Positions 17,572-27,003 of a DNA stretch of 64,000 bases are shown here, one piece after another. Positions within the stretch are counted from its first letter, which is position 1. Each line of letters begins with the position of its first letter. A program made the translations under genes and the position numbers. The stretch is from Isoptericola dokdonensis DS-3 (GTDB taxonomy: Bacteria > Actinomycetota > Actinomycetes > Actinomycetales > Cellulomonadaceae), in the NCBI RefSeq assembly GCF_001636295.1, contig NZ_CP014209.1, positions 992,001 through 1,056,000 of the forward strand, read 5' to 3'. The notes beneath the pieces were generated by a model, which saw only the letters and a program-made list of their open reading frames with translations, was not told where the DNA came from and ran no database searches.

Positions 17572-19061
17572 CACCCCATGGTGGCGCCGGGCGGCCTCGC
17601 CGCCGGGTCCGCCACGCCGAACCGGGTCGCGAGGTCGGCGAGCACGACCGGCCCGAGCTCGGTGACGTCGCCCGCACCCACGGTGATCAGGACGTCGCCG
17701 GGCTGCGCGAGCGCGGCGACCAGGTGCGCCGCCTCGAGGCGGTCCTCGACCGGGCGCAGCAGCCCACCGGTGCCGGTGCGTTCCCGGCGGTCGGTGATGG
17801 TGCGCGCGTCCACGGTGGGGTCGACGTCCTCGCGGGCCCGGTAGACACCCGTGACGACGACCTCGTCGGCGAGGGCCAGCGCGTCGGCGAACCGGTCGGC
17901 GAACGCCCTCGTGCGCGAGTACAGGTGCGGCTGGAAGAGCACCAGCAGGCGGCCCTCCCCCGCGGCCGGGCGGGCGGCGCGCAGGAGCGCGTCGACCTCG
18001 GTGGGGTGGTGGTCGTAGCTGTCGAAGACGCGGACCCCGCCGACCTCGCCCTTGGGCTCGAACCGGCGGCCGGTGCCGACGAACTCGTGCGCCCCTGCCA
18101 CGGCCTCCCGCGGCCCCACGCCGAGCAGCACGGCGGTCACGACCGCGGCCGTGGCGTTGAGGGCGTTGTGCCGGCCGGGCAGCTCGAGCGCCAGGACGTG
18201 CTCGTCGTCCCCGAGCGGACCGCCGGCGACGACGGCGCGCACGGTGCCCGGGCCGACCTCCACGTCGCGCACGACGACGTCCGCGCCCGGCGCCGTCCCG
18301 TAGGTGACGACGGACCCGCCCGCGGCGCGGTGCCGCTGCGCGAGCCGCGCGGACCCGGGGTCGTCGGCGCAGGCCACGAGGTGACCGCCGGGCACGATGC
18401 GGCCCGCGAAGTCGGCGAAGGCCTGCTCGAACGCCTCCTGGGTGCCGTAGTGGTCGAGGTGGTCGGCCTCGACGTTGGTCACCACGGCCACCGTCGGGGC
18501 GTAGTTGAGGAACGAGCCGTCGGACTCGTCGGCCTCGGCGACGAGGACGTCGGCGGTCCCGGCGTGCCCGCCGGGCAGCGCGACGACCTGCTCGCCGTCG
18601 CGCACGCGGACGGTGCCGCCGATGGCGTAGGAGGCGTCCAGCCCGGCCGCCCCGAGGACGGTGGCCACCATGGCCGAGGTGGTGGTCTTGCCGTGGGCGC
18701 CGGCGACCGCGACGGCCCGGGTGCCCGCCATGAGCCGGGCCAGCGCCTCGGAACGGTGCAGGACCGTGATCCCGGCCGCCCGCGCGGCGGCGAGCTCCGG
18801 GTTCGTCGCGCGCACGGCGGACGACACCACGAGCGTGTCGACCAGCGCGGCGCCGTCGGGTCCGACGACGTGGGCGGCGTCGTGCCCGACCCACACCGTC
18901 AGGCCGTCGGCCCGCAGCGCGGCGAGCGCGGGACCGTCGGCGGCGTCGGAGCCCTGCACGGGCACGCCGCGTGCGGCGAGCAGCCGGGCGACGACGGACA
19001 CGCCCGCCCCGCCGACCCCGACGAGGTGCACGCGCCCGAGCGCGGCGAGCTCGGGGCTCAC
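17571..19061 (-). CDS. murC: UDP-N-acetylmuramate--L-alanine ligase
   Basis: A cytoplasmic Mur ligase that adds L-Ala to UDP-MurNAc, the first amino acid of the peptidoglycan stem. The 496-residue protein has the N-terminal UDP-binding GxGGxG loop (VHLVGVGGAGVS), the ATP P-loop GAHGKTTTSAM near residue 124, and VFDSYDHHPTE typical of MurC. GTG 19061 gives a four-base overlap with the murG stop; further upstream in-frame codons lie inside murG. Order murG-murC-ftsQ is the standard actinobacterial one. Confidence 0.97.
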   Translation of the reverse strand: MSPELAALGRVHLVGVGGAGVSVVARLLAARGVPVQGSDAADGPALAALRADGLTVWVGHDAAHVVGPDGAALVDTLVVSSAVRATNPELAAARAAGITVLHRSEALARLMAGTRAVAVAGAHGKTTTSAMVATVLGAAGLDASYAIGGTVRVRDGEQVVALPGGHAGTADVLVAEADESDGSFLNYAPTVAVVTNVEADHLDHYGTQEAFEQAFADFAGRIVPGGHLVACADDPGSARLAQRHRAAGGSVVTYGTAPGADVVVRDVEVGPGTVRAVVAGGPLGDDEHVLALELPGRHNALNATAAVVTAVLLGVGPREAVAGAHEFVGTGRRFEPKGEVGGVRVFDSYDHHPTEVDALLRAARPAAGEGRLLVLFQPHLYSRTRAFADRFADALALADEVVVTGVYRAREDVDPTVDARTITDRRERTGTGGLLRPVEDRLEAAHLVAALAQPGDVLITVGAGDVTELGPVVLADLATRFGVADPAARPPGATMG

Positions 19062-20200
19062 GCGGTCCACCCGGCCGCGCCGCCCACCATGTCGGCCATG
19101 CGGGCGGCGGCGTCGCGGACCCCGGCACCGCGCGCGGCGGTCGCCATGGCGGTGAGGCGGGCGGTGTCGCGCAGCAGCACGGGGACCTGGGTGGCGACCC
19201 AGCGCGGGGTCAGGTCGACGTCGTCGACGAGGAGCCCGCCGCCCGCCTCGACCAGACCCGTCGCGTTGAGGCGCTGCTCGCCGTTGCCCACCGGCAGCGG
19301 CACGTAGACGGCGGGCAGGCCGAGCGCCGCCAGCTCGCACACGGTCCCGGCACCGGAGCGCGCGACGACGAGGTCGCACGCGGCCAGGGCCTCGTGCATC
19401 TCGGACAGGTACTCGCGCACGTGGTACCGGGTGGTGTCGATCGACTCGTCGAGCGCGCCGATCGCCGCGCGCACCTCGTCGGCCTTGCCGCGCCCGGTCA
19501 GGTGCAGCACCTGGACCCCGGCGGCGAGGAGCTCGCCCGCGGCGCCGACGACGGCCCGGTTGACGCTCAACGCCCCGGACGACCCGCCGGTGACCAGCAG
19601 GGTCGGCAGGGCGGGGTCGAGCCCGAGACGGGCTGCGGCCTGGGCCCGGGCCCCGGCGGGGTCGGCCTCACGCCGCCCGACGAGGTCGGCGATCTCGGCA
19701 CGCAGGGGCAGGCCCACGCAGGTCGCGCCGGCCAGGGTGGTGCCGGGGAACGTGGTGCCCACGGCGGCGGCCCAGCGCGAGCCCAGCCGGTTCGCCAGGC
19801 CCGGGCGGGCGTTGGCCTCGTGGATCACGACGGGCACGCCGCGGCGGCGGGCCGCCAGGTACGCGGGCGTGGAGACGTAGCCCCCGAACCCCACGACCGC
19901 CTGCGCGCCGATCTCGTCGATCGCCGCCTCCGCGGCCCGCACCGCCTCGGTGAGGCGTCCCGGCAGGCGCAGCAGGTCGGTGGACGGGCGGCGCGGCAGG
20001 GGCACGCGCGGGATCTGCCGGAGCTCGTAGCCGCGGGCGGGCACCAGGTCGGCCTCCAGGCCGGCGGCGGTCCCCAGGACGAGGAGCCGCGTGGCGGGCT
20101 CACGCCGGCGCAGCTCGTCGGCGACGGCGAGCAGGGGGTTCACATGGCCGGCGGTACCCCCGCCGGCGAGCACGACGGACCGCACATCGGAAGGATTCAC
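19058..20200 (-). CDS. murG: UDP-GlcNAc:lipid I N-acetylglucosaminyltransferase
   Basis: A peripheral membrane GT28 glycosyltransferase making lipid II from lipid I. The 380-residue protein has the N-terminal GGGTAGHVNPLLAVA loop, GFGGYVSTPAYLAA, the mid-protein LVTGGSSGAL and the UDP-GlcNAc-binding segment ARSGAGTVCELAALGLP. GTG 20200 starts VNPSDVRSVVLAGGG, 11 bases after the ftsW stop. The long in-frame extension further upstream is the antisense-like shadow of ftsW and is discarded. Confidence 0.97.
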   Translation of the reverse strand: MNPSDVRSVVLAGGGTAGHVNPLLAVADELRRREPATRLLVLGTAAGLEADLVPARGYELRQIPRVPLPRRPSTDLLRLPGRLTEAVRAAEAAIDEIGAQAVVGFGGYVSTPAYLAARRRGVPVVIHEANARPGLANRLGSRWAAAVGTTFPGTTLAGATCVGLPLRAEIADLVGRREADPAGARAQAAARLGLDPALPTLLVTGGSSGALSVNRAVVGAAGELLAAGVQVLHLTGRGKADEVRAAIGALDESIDTTRYHVREYLSEMHEALAACDLVVARSGAGTVCELAALGLPAVYVPLPVGNGEQRLNATGLVEAGGGLLVDDVDLTPRWVATQVPVLLRDTARLTAMATAARGAGVRDAAARMADMVGGAAGWTA

Positions 20201-20211
20201 GCCCCCAGACC

Positions 20212-21447
20212 CTACCCGGCCCGGCGGGACCGTCCCACCACCGTGAGGGACCGTCGCAGCACGCCCCGACGCGCGGCGAACGCCTGCGCGGCACCGGGCT
20301 CGTCGCGGGCGAACCGCATCACCATGCCGAGCGCGACCATGACCGTGACCAGCGCCGACCCGCCCGCGGACACCAGCGGCAGCGGCACCCCGATCACGGG
20401 CAGCAGACCGACGACGACACCGATGTTGACGAACGCCTGGCCGACGATCCAGCACGCGACCGCGGCCGTCGTGATCTTGACGAACGGGTCCGGGTGGCGC
20501 CGCACGACGCGCGCCATCGCGACCCCGAGCACGACGAACAGGGCGAGCACGACGAGGGTGCCGAGCAGCCCCAGCTCCTCGCCGATGATGGCGTAGATGA
20601 AGTCGTTGTGCGCCTCGGGCAGGTAGCGCCACTTCTCCCGGGACGCGCCGAGCCCGACGCCGAACACCCCACCGGTGCCGAGGCCGTACAGGCCGTGCAG
20701 CGACTGGTAGCACTCCCCCTGCTGGTCGGTGCACCCACCGTACGTCGCCATGATGCGCCCGACGCGGTTCGTGTTGCCGCGGACGAAGAAGAACACGACG
20801 ACGAACGCCGCCGCGGCGGCTCCCAGCGCGAACAGCTTCGTCGGGGCCCCGGCGACCCACAGCGCGCCGGCCACGAGCCCCGCCATGACGAGCACCGTGC
20901 CGAGGTCGTTGCCCGCGAGGACGAGCCCGACGAGGACCAGGGCGCCCGGCACCGCCGGCACGAAGGTGTGGCCCCAGGAGCCCAGCAGGTGCTGCTTGCG
21001 CCCCAGTACGAACCCGAGCCACACCGCCAGGGCGAGCTTGCCGACCTCGGCGGGCTGGAACGTGACGCCGCCGCCGAGGTCGACCCAGCCGACGTTGCCG
21101 CCCGCGCTGCGGGCCAGGGCGGACACCAGGGTGAGCGACTGCAGGGCGACCGCCACGATCAGAGCGGGCCAGGCCAGCCGCTTGTACCAGCGCACCGGCA
21201 GGCGCATCGCGAGCAGCATCAGGGGCAGGCCGATGAGCGCGAACTTCGCCTGCTGCAGGCCCTCTGCCCAGGGCGCCTCCTGCGCCGCGATCGACGTGAC
21301 CGTCGAGCTGGAGAACACCATGACGACACCGATGACGAGCAGCAGCGTCGTCGCACCGAGCAGCAGGTAGTAGCTGGTCGCCGCGGAGTTCCACTGGCCG
21401 AGCCACGGACGCTCCGCCGTCCGCCGCGCGGGGGCCGTGGCGACCAT
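20212..21447 (-). CDS. ftsW: Septal peptidoglycan polymerase FtsW (SEDS family)
   Basis: A 411-residue polytopic SEDS glycosyltransferase that polymerises lipid II at the septum together with FtsI. About ten hydrophobic segments are visible. Family motifs include FQPAEVGKLALAVWLGF, LAGNDLGTVLVMAGL, and YLPEAHNDFIYAIIGEELGL, which contains the catalytic-loop Asp region. GVPLPLVSAGGSALV follows near the C-terminus. The ATG at 21447 follows murD closely and has GAGGAACC upstream. Confidence 0.96.
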   Translation of the reverse strand: MVATAPARRTAERPWLGQWNSAATSYYLLLGATTLLLVIGVVMVFSSSTVTSIAAQEAPWAEGLQQAKFALIGLPLMLLAMRLPVRWYKRLAWPALIVAVALQSLTLVSALARSAGGNVGWVDLGGGVTFQPAEVGKLALAVWLGFVLGRKQHLLGSWGHTFVPAVPGALVLVGLVLAGNDLGTVLVMAGLVAGALWVAGAPTKLFALGAAAAAFVVVFFFVRGNTNRVGRIMATYGGCTDQQGECYQSLHGLYGLGTGGVFGVGLGASREKWRYLPEAHNDFIYAIIGEELGLLGTLVVLALFVVLGVAMARVVRRHPDPFVKITTAAVACWIVGQAFVNIGVVVGLLPVIGVPLPLVSAGGSALVTVMVALGMVMRFARDEPGAAQAFAARRGVLRRSLTVVGRSRRAG

Positions 21448-21458
21448 CCGGGTTCCTC

Positions 21459-22913
21459 CTAGGGCAGGTCCTGCACGGCCCGGGCGAACGCCCGGCCGCG
21501 GTCCGCGTACGACGTGAACTGGTCCATCGACGCGCCCGCCGGAGCCAGGAGCACCGTGTCGCCCGGTCGGGCGAGGTCACGGGCCGCGGCCACCGCCCGG
21601 CGCATCACCGTGCCAGTGTCGCCGGGGTCGACCACGACGACGGGGACCTCGGGCGCGTGTCGGTCAAGAGCGTCCGTGAACGGCGCGGGATCGGTGCCGA
21701 TGACGACGGCGGCGCGCAGCCGGTCGGCGCGGGACGCGACGAGGTCGTCGAAGCGGGCACCCTTGGCGAGCCCGCCCGCCACCCACACCACGGTGCCCGG
21801 CGCGCAGGACGCGAGCGACGCCGCCGCGGCGTGGGCGTTGGTGGCCTTGGAGTCGTCGATCCAGGTGACGTCGTCGAGGGTCCGCACGGTGGCGACCCGG
21901 TGGGCGTCGGGCCGGAACGCGCGCAGGCCGTCCCGCACCGCGCGGGCGTCGACCCCGTGGGCCCGCGCGAGCGCGGCGGCGGCGAGCGCGTTGGCCACGA
22001 CGTGCGGCGGGGCGCCGTGCGGGCCGAGGTGCGCGAGGTCGGCCAAGGTGCCGAGCTCCGCGGCGGTGCGCAGGCGCTCGCGCGATCCCTGCGGCGCGTG
22101 GAACGCGCGGTCCACGAGGACGTCCTCGACGACGCCCACCTGGCCGGGGCCCGGCGCCCCGAGGGTGAAGCCGACGGCGAGCGCCCCCTCGGCGACGTCC
22201 GCGGCCCGCACGAGGTCCTCGGTGCGCGGGTCGGCGACGTTGTACACGCACGCCACCTCGGCCCCCGTGTAGAGACGACCCTTGGCGGCGGCGTAGGCGT
22301 CGAGGCCGCCGTGCCAGTCCAGATGGTCGGGGGCGACGTTGAGCACGGCGCCCGCCTGGACGGCCATGGTGTGCGTGAAGTGCAGCTGGAAGCTCGACAG
22401 CTCGACCGCGAGCACGTCGAGCGTCGGGTCCTGCGCGGCCTCGAGCACGGGGGTGCCGACGTTGCCGACGGCCGCCGTGCGCAGTCCGGCGGCCTCGAGG
22501 ATCGAGGCGAGCATCCGCACCGTGGTGGTCTTGCCGTTGGTGCCGGTCACCGCGAGCCACGGCGCCCCGGCGCGCAGCCGCCAGGCGAGCTCGACCTCGC
22601 TCCACACGGGGACGCCGGCATCCGCGGCGGCCACGAGCAGCGGCGCCGACGGGGGCCAGCCCGGCGAGGCGACGACGAGGTCGGCCGCGGCCAGGACCTT
22701 GCGAAGCACGTCGGGGTCGACGGCGTCCGGGCCCGAGACGTCGGCGGCGTCGGCGTGCGCGTCGACCGTGACGACGGACGCCGCGCGCCCGGTCACGGCG
22801 GCCACGACCGCCCGCCCGGTGACGCCCAGCCCGGCGACCACGACCCGGGTCCCGGCGAGGAACCCGGCACGCGACCCGCCGTCGTCGCGGACCGACGTCA
22901 ACTGACGACCCAC
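21459..22913 (-). CDS. murD: UDP-N-acetylmuramoyl-L-alanine--D-glutamate ligase
   Basis: A Mur ligase adding D-Glu to UDP-MurNAc-L-Ala. After an N-terminal Rossmann-type loop ([14 protein letters not shown]), the ATP-binding P-loop [14 protein letters not shown] lies near residue 126. [11 protein letters not shown] and [13 protein letters not shown] are characteristic of MurD. Two starts fit: GTG 22913, which overlaps mraY by 16 bases, or TTG 22901, which makes a four-base TTGA overlap. The GTG is given here. Both precede the first conserved motif. Confidence 0.95.
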   Translation of the reverse strand: MGRQLTSVRDDGGSRAGFLAGTRVVVAGLGVTGRAVVAAVTGRAASVVTVDAHADAADVSGPDAVDPDVLRKVLAAADLVVASPGWPPSAPLLVAAADAGVPVWSEVELAWRLRAGAPWLAVTGTNGKTTTVRMLASILEAAGLRTAAVGNVGTPVLEAAQDPTLDVLAVELSSFQLHFTHTMAVQAGAVLNVAPDHLDWHGGLDAYAAAKGRLYTGAEVACVYNVADPRTEDLVRAADVAEGALAVGFTLGAPGPGQVGVVEDVLVDRAFHAPQGSRERLRTAAELGTLADLAHLGPHGAPPHVVANALAAAALARAHGVDARAVRDGLRAFRPDAHRVATVRTLDDVTWIDDSKATNAHAAAASLASCAPGTVVWVAGGLAKGARFDDLVASRADRLRAAVVIGTDPAPFTDALDRHAPEVPVVVVDPGDTGTVMRRAVAAARDLARPGDTVLLAPAGASMDQFTSYADRGRAFARAVQDLP

Positions 22914-23980
22914 TCGGCGTAGAACGCCCCCATGCCGAGGGCGGCGAAGAACCCGGCGACGAGCCAGAACCGGATGACGATGGTGACCTCGCCCCAGCCG
23001 GAGAGCTCGAAGTGGTGGTGCAGCGGCGCCATCTTGAACACGCGCTTGCCGGTGAGCTTGAACGAGCCGATCTGGATGACGTCGCTGAGCACGATGATGA
23101 CGAAGAGGCCGCCGATGACGGCGGCGAGGATCTCGGTGCGCGACAGGATCGACAGGGCGGCGAGCGCGCCGCCGAGCGCGAGCGAGCCGGTGTCGCCCAT
23201 GAAGATCTTCGCGGGGCTGGCGTTCCACCAGAGGAACCCGACGCAGGCGCCCATGACGGCGGCCGCGACGATCGCGACGTCCTGCGGGTCGCGGACCTCG
23301 TAGCAGCCTGGCCCGGCCGCGGCGAGGCGCTGGCAGGACTGGTTGAGCTGCCACACGCCGACGAGCACGTACGCGCCGAACACGACCAGCGAGGAGCCGG
23401 TCGCCAGGCCGTCGAGGCCGTCGGTGAGGTTCACGGCGTTCGACCAGGCCGTGATGAGGAAGTTGGCCCAGAGCACGAAGAGGATGAGGCCGATCGTCGC
23501 GCCGGCGAACGCCAGGTCGAGGTTGGTGTCGCGCAGCACCGAGATCTTCGTCGACGCCGGGGTGCGGGAGTTCTCGTTGGGGAACTGCAGGGCGAGCACG
23601 GCGAAGGAGATGCCGACGAAGCCCTGGCCGACGATCTTGGCGCGGGCCGTGAGGCCGAGCGAGCGCTGCTTGCGGATCTTCGTGAAGTCGTCGAGGAACC
23701 CGACGACGCCGAGGCCGGTCATGAGGTACAGCGCCAGCAGCACGGTCGCGCTCGGCGCGCGGCCCGCGAAGATCATGGAGGCCGCCACGCCCAGCAGGGT
23801 CGCGGCGATGATGACGACGCCGCCCATGGTGGGCGTGCCGCGCTTGGTGAAGTGCGCCGTCGGCCCGTCCTGGCGGACGAACTGCCCGTAGTTGCGGTGC
23901 ACGAGGAACCGGATGAACAGGGGCGTGCCCAGCAGGGCCACGAGCAGCGACACCCCGGCCGCCGCGAGGATCGCGATCAT
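22898..23980 (-). CDS. mraY: Phospho-N-acetylmuramoyl-pentapeptide transferase
   Basis: A 360-residue polytopic membrane enzyme that transfers phospho-MurNAc-pentapeptide to undecaprenyl phosphate, giving lipid I. It shows about ten transmembrane helices and the conserved cytoplasmic motifs: [11 protein letters not shown], the Asp-rich [25 protein letters not shown] and [12 protein letters not shown], and a histidine motif [12 protein letters not shown] 23980 overlaps the murF stop (ATGA) and is preferred over the in-frame codon at 24016. Confidence 0.97.
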   Translation of the reverse strand: MIAILAAAGVSLLVALLGTPLFIRFLVHRNYGQFVRQDGPTAHFTKRGTPTMGGVVIIAATLLGVAASMIFAGRAPSATVLLALYLMTGLGVVGFLDDFTKIRKQRSLGLTARAKIVGQGFVGISFAVLALQFPNENSRTPASTKISVLRDTNLDLAFAGATIGLILFVLWANFLITAWSNAVNLTDGLDGLATGSSLVVFGAYVLVGVWQLNQSCQRLAAAGPGCYEVRDPQDVAIVAAAVMGACVGFLWWNASPAKIFMGDTGSLALGGALAALSILSRTEILAAVIGGLFVIIVLSDVIQIGSFKLTGKRVFKMAPLHHHFELSGWGEVTIVIRFWLVAGFFAALGMGAFYAEWVVS

Positions 23981-25383
23981 GCGCCGGCCTCCACCAGCTC
24001 GTCGGCCAGGCGCCACAGGCCCGAGCCGTGGGACGCCTTGACGAGGACGACGTCGCCCTCGCGCAGCTCGTCGGCCAGGACCGCCCGCGCGGTGTCGAGG
24101 TCGGGCACGAAGAGCGACTCCTCCCCCCAGGACCCCTCCTGCTGGGCTCCCTCGTGGACGTGGTACGCGCCCTCGCCGACGACGACGAGGAGCTTGACGT
24201 TGAGCCGCACCGCGAGCCGGCCGACGGCGTCGTGCTCGACCCGGGACGTCTCCCCCAGCTCCAGCATCTCACCGAGCACGGCGACGGACCGGCGGGTGCG
24301 GCCGGCCATCACGGCGAGCGTGCGCAGCGCGGCCCGCACCGAGTCCGGGTTCGCGTTGTAGGCGTCGTCGACGACCGTCACCCCGTCGGGCCGCTCGGTG
24401 ACGGCCATGCGGTGCGGGCTCAGCGGCGTGGCGTCGGCGAGCCGGGCGGCCACGTCGTCGAGCGCCACACCCAGACGCAGGGCGGCCGTGGCGGCCGCGA
24501 GCGCGTTCGTCACGTGGTGCGCGCCGACCAGCCGCAGGCGCACCGGCGCCGCGTCGTCGCCGTGCGTCAGGATGAACGCGGCACGGCCGCCGTCGACCGT
24601 GACGTCGACGGCGCGCACGGCGGCGGCGGAGATCGTGCCGAACGTGACGACCTCGGTGCCGTCGGCCGCGCGGGCCGCCATGGCCGCGACGCGGGAGTCG
24701 TCCACGTTGAGCACGACCGTGCCGCCGGGCAGCACCCCCTCGGCCATCTCGCCCTTGGTGCGGGCGATGGTCTCCACGTCGCCGAAGTGCCCGAGGTGGG
24801 CGGTGCCCACGGCGAGCACGACGCCGACGTCCGGCGGGGCGAGCCGCGTCAGCTCGGCGATGTTGCCGGGCCGGTCGGCGCCCATCTCGAGGACCAGCAG
24901 CCGGGTCGCGGCGGTCGCGCGCAGCACCGTCAGCGGCAGCCCGATCTCGTTGTTGAACGAGCCGGTCGGGACGATGATCGCGTCCTCGCCCACCTCGGGG
25001 GTGAGGAGCTGGCCGAGCAGGTCCTTCGTGGTCGTCTTGCCCATGGACCCGGTCACGGCGACGACGCGCACGTCGCCGGCGGCGCGGACGCGGGCCAGCA
25101 CCTCACGGGCCAGCTCCCCGAGCGCGACCTGGACGTCGGCGACCACGACGGTCGGCACGCCGTCCAGCGGGCGGGCGGCCAGCACGAGCGCGGCACCGGC
25201 CGCCACCGCGCCCGCCGCGAAGTCGTGGCCGTCGACGTGCTCCCCGGGCAGCGCGACGAACAGCGCGCCGGGTGCGACCTGCCGGGAGTCGACGACCACC
25301 GGTCCGGTGACGACGGCGCCGTCGGCGCCGTGCAGCGTCCCGTCGGTGGCTGCGGCGACCTCGGCCGCGGTCAGCTCGATCAT
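23977..25383 (-). CDS. murF: UDP-N-acetylmuramoyl-tripeptide--D-alanyl-D-alanine ligase
   Basis: The last cytoplasmic Mur ligase, adding D-Ala-D-Ala to the tripeptide. The 468-residue protein starts [15 protein letters not shown], a common MurF opening. The P-loop [14 protein letters not shown] lies near residue 114, and [21 protein letters not shown] sequence and [17 protein letters not shown] follow. ATG 25383 overlaps the murE stop by four bases, and the murF stop overlaps mraY, so murE-murF-mraY are translated in sequence. Confidence 0.96.
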   Translation of the reverse strand: MIELTAAEVAAATDGTLHGADGAVVTGPVVVDSRQVAPGALFVALPGEHVDGHDFAAGAVAAGAALVLAARPLDGVPTVVVADVQVALGELAREVLARVRAAGDVRVVAVTGSMGKTTTKDLLGQLLTPEVGEDAIIVPTGSFNNEIGLPLTVLRATAATRLLVLEMGADRPGNIAELTRLAPPDVGVVLAVGTAHLGHFGDVETIARTKGEMAEGVLPGGTVVLNVDDSRVAAMAARAADGTEVVTFGTISAAAVRAVDVTVDGGRAAFILTHGDDAAPVRLRLVGAHHVTNALAAATAALRLGVALDDVAARLADATPLSPHRMAVTERPDGVTVVDDAYNANPDSVRAALRTLAVMAGRTRRSVAVLGEMLELGETSRVEHDAVGRLAVRLNVKLLVVVGEGAYHVHEGAQQEGSWGEESLFVPDLDTARAVLADELREGDVVLVKASHGSGLWRLADELVEAGA

Positions 25384-26975
25384 GCGGAGGTGTTCCTCTC
25401 TGCGCGGGCGCGCACCGCGGCGCGCGCCTCCACGCGGTCGTCCAGCTCGAGGTCGACCCCGCCGACCTCCTGGATGGTCTCGTGGCCGCGCCCGGCGACC
25501 AGCACCGTGTCGCCCGGCGCCGCGTCGAGGACGGCCCGGCGGATCGCGTCCGCGCGGGGGGCCACCTCGACCAGCTCCGGTGCGCGACCGGCGGCCCGGG
25601 CGGCCCCGACGGCGTCGCGCGCGCCGGCGAGCACGGCGGCGCGCACGGCGGCCGCGTCCTCGTCGTGCGGGTCGTCGTCCGTCACGACGACGACGTCGGC
25701 CCCCGCGACGGCGGCGGCACCCATCGCGCCGCGCTTGCCCGGGTCACGGTCGCCCGTCGCGCCGAACACGACGACGAGCCGGCCCGCCGTCGTCGGGCGC
25801 AGCGCGGCGAGCGCCAGCTCCAGGGCGTCGGTGTTGTGGGCGAAGTCGACGACGACGCGCGGGTCGCGGGCGTCGCCGGGGGCGACGACCTCCATGCGGC
25901 CCGGCACGCGGGCGCTCAGCCCGTCCGCGGCCGCCAGGGCGGCGGTGACCTCGGCCAGCGGCACGCCGGAGGCGAGGACCATGACGGCCGCGAGCGCGGC
26001 GTTGGCGACGTTGAAGCCGCCGGGCAGCGAGGTGGCGGTGCGCAGCGTGCGACCGTCCGTGTGGCGCAGCGTGAAGGCCGAGCCGGTCCCGGCGGGCGCC
26101 ACGTCGTGCACGGTCCAGTCGGCGGCCGGGGCGCCCGGCGCGGCAGGCAGCGTCCGGACCGTCTCGACGGGCACGGTCGCGGTGGCGGCGAGACGCTCGC
26201 CCCAGGCGTCGTCGACGACGACGACGCCGCGACGGGACCGCTCCGGGGTGAACAGCTCGGCCTTGGCCGCGAAGTAGGCGTCCAGGTCGCCGTGGAAGTC
26301 CAGGTGGTCCTGGCTGAGGTTGGTGAAGCCCGCGACGTCGTAGACGACGCCGTCGACGCGGCGCATCGCGATCGCGTGGGACGACACCTCCATCGTCAGC
26401 GCGTCCACGCCGTGCTCGCGCATCGCCGCCAGGAGGGCCTGCAGGTCCGCGGCCTCCGGCGTGGTCAGCCGGCTGGGCAGCACCTGGTCGCCGGCGCGGG
26501 TCTCCACCGTCCCGACGAGCCCGCCCCGGCGACCCAGCGCGCGCAGGAGGTGGTCGACCTGGTACGAGGTCGTCGTCTTGCCGTTCGTGCCGGTGATGCC
26601 GAACGTCACGAGCTGCTCGGCGGGCGCGCCGTGCACCCACGCCGCCACGGGTCCCAGGACCCGGCGGGGGTCGTCGACGACCAGCACGGGGACGTCCAGG
26701 TCCGCGAGCCGCCCGGCACCCTCGGCGTCGGTGAGCACGGCGGCCGCGCCCCGCCCGACGGCGTCCGCCGCGAAGTCCGCGCCGTGCGACCGGGCACCCG
26801 GCAGCGCCACGAAGAGGTCCCCGGCGGCCACGACCCGGTTGTCGCTCGCCACGGCGCTGACCTGCGCCTGCGCCGGCAGCGGACGGGTGGGGGCCAGCCC
26901 GAAGGCGGCGGCGAGGTCGGCCAGCGGACGCGGGACGGGCGCCGCGGGACGGATGCGTGCGGTCGGGGATGTCAC
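25380..26975 (-). CDS. murE: UDP-MurNAc-L-Ala-D-Glu--diamino-acid ligase (not of the DNPR/meso-DAP type)
   Basis: Adds the third, diamino residue of the stem peptide. The 531-residue protein has the P-loop [15 protein letters not shown] near residue 130 and FTNLSQDHLDFHGD. The substrate-selecting loop, DNPR in meso-diaminopimelate ligases, reads TDDDPHDEDAA here (about residue 432). This argues for L-Lys or L-Orn, as found in many Micrococcales. DapF at 56 kb would then serve lysine synthesis rather than direct wall use. GTG 26975 is preceded by TAGGTT and seven bases, pointing to an internal leaderless promoter driving murE onwards. Confidence 0.95.
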   Translation of the reverse strand: MTSPTARIRPAAPVPRPLADLAAAFGLAPTRPLPAQAQVSAVASDNRVVAAGDLFVALPGARSHGADFAADAVGRGAAAVLTDAEGAGRLADLDVPVLVVDDPRRVLGPVAAWVHGAPAEQLVTFGITGTNGKTTTSYQVDHLLRALGRRGGLVGTVETRAGDQVLPSRLTTPEAADLQALLAAMREHGVDALTMEVSSHAIAMRRVDGVVYDVAGFTNLSQDHLDFHGDLDAYFAAKAELFTPERSRRGVVVVDDAWGERLAATATVPVETVRTLPAAPGAPAADWTVHDVAPAGTGSAFTLRHTDGRTLRTATSLPGGFNVANAALAAVMVLASGVPLAEVTAALAAADGLSARVPGRMEVVAPGDARDPRVVVDFAHNTDALELALAALRPTTAGRLVVVFGATGDRDPGKRGAMGAAAVAGADVVVVTDDDPHDEDAAAVRAAVLAGARDAVGAARAAGRAPELVEVAPRADAIRRAVLDAAPGDTVLVAGRGHETIQEVGGVDLELDDRVEARAAVRARAERNTSA

Positions 26976-26982
26976 GGGGTAG

Positions 26983-26988
26983 AACCTA
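26983..26988 (-). promoter_or_regulatory. -10 element of murE (leaderless, internal to the dcw cluster)
   Basis: TAGGTT on the minus strand lies seven bases before GTG 26975, within the 28-base gap after the ftsI stop. Confidence 0.5.
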
Positions 26989-27003
26989 CCTGCTGCGCCC
27001 GCG

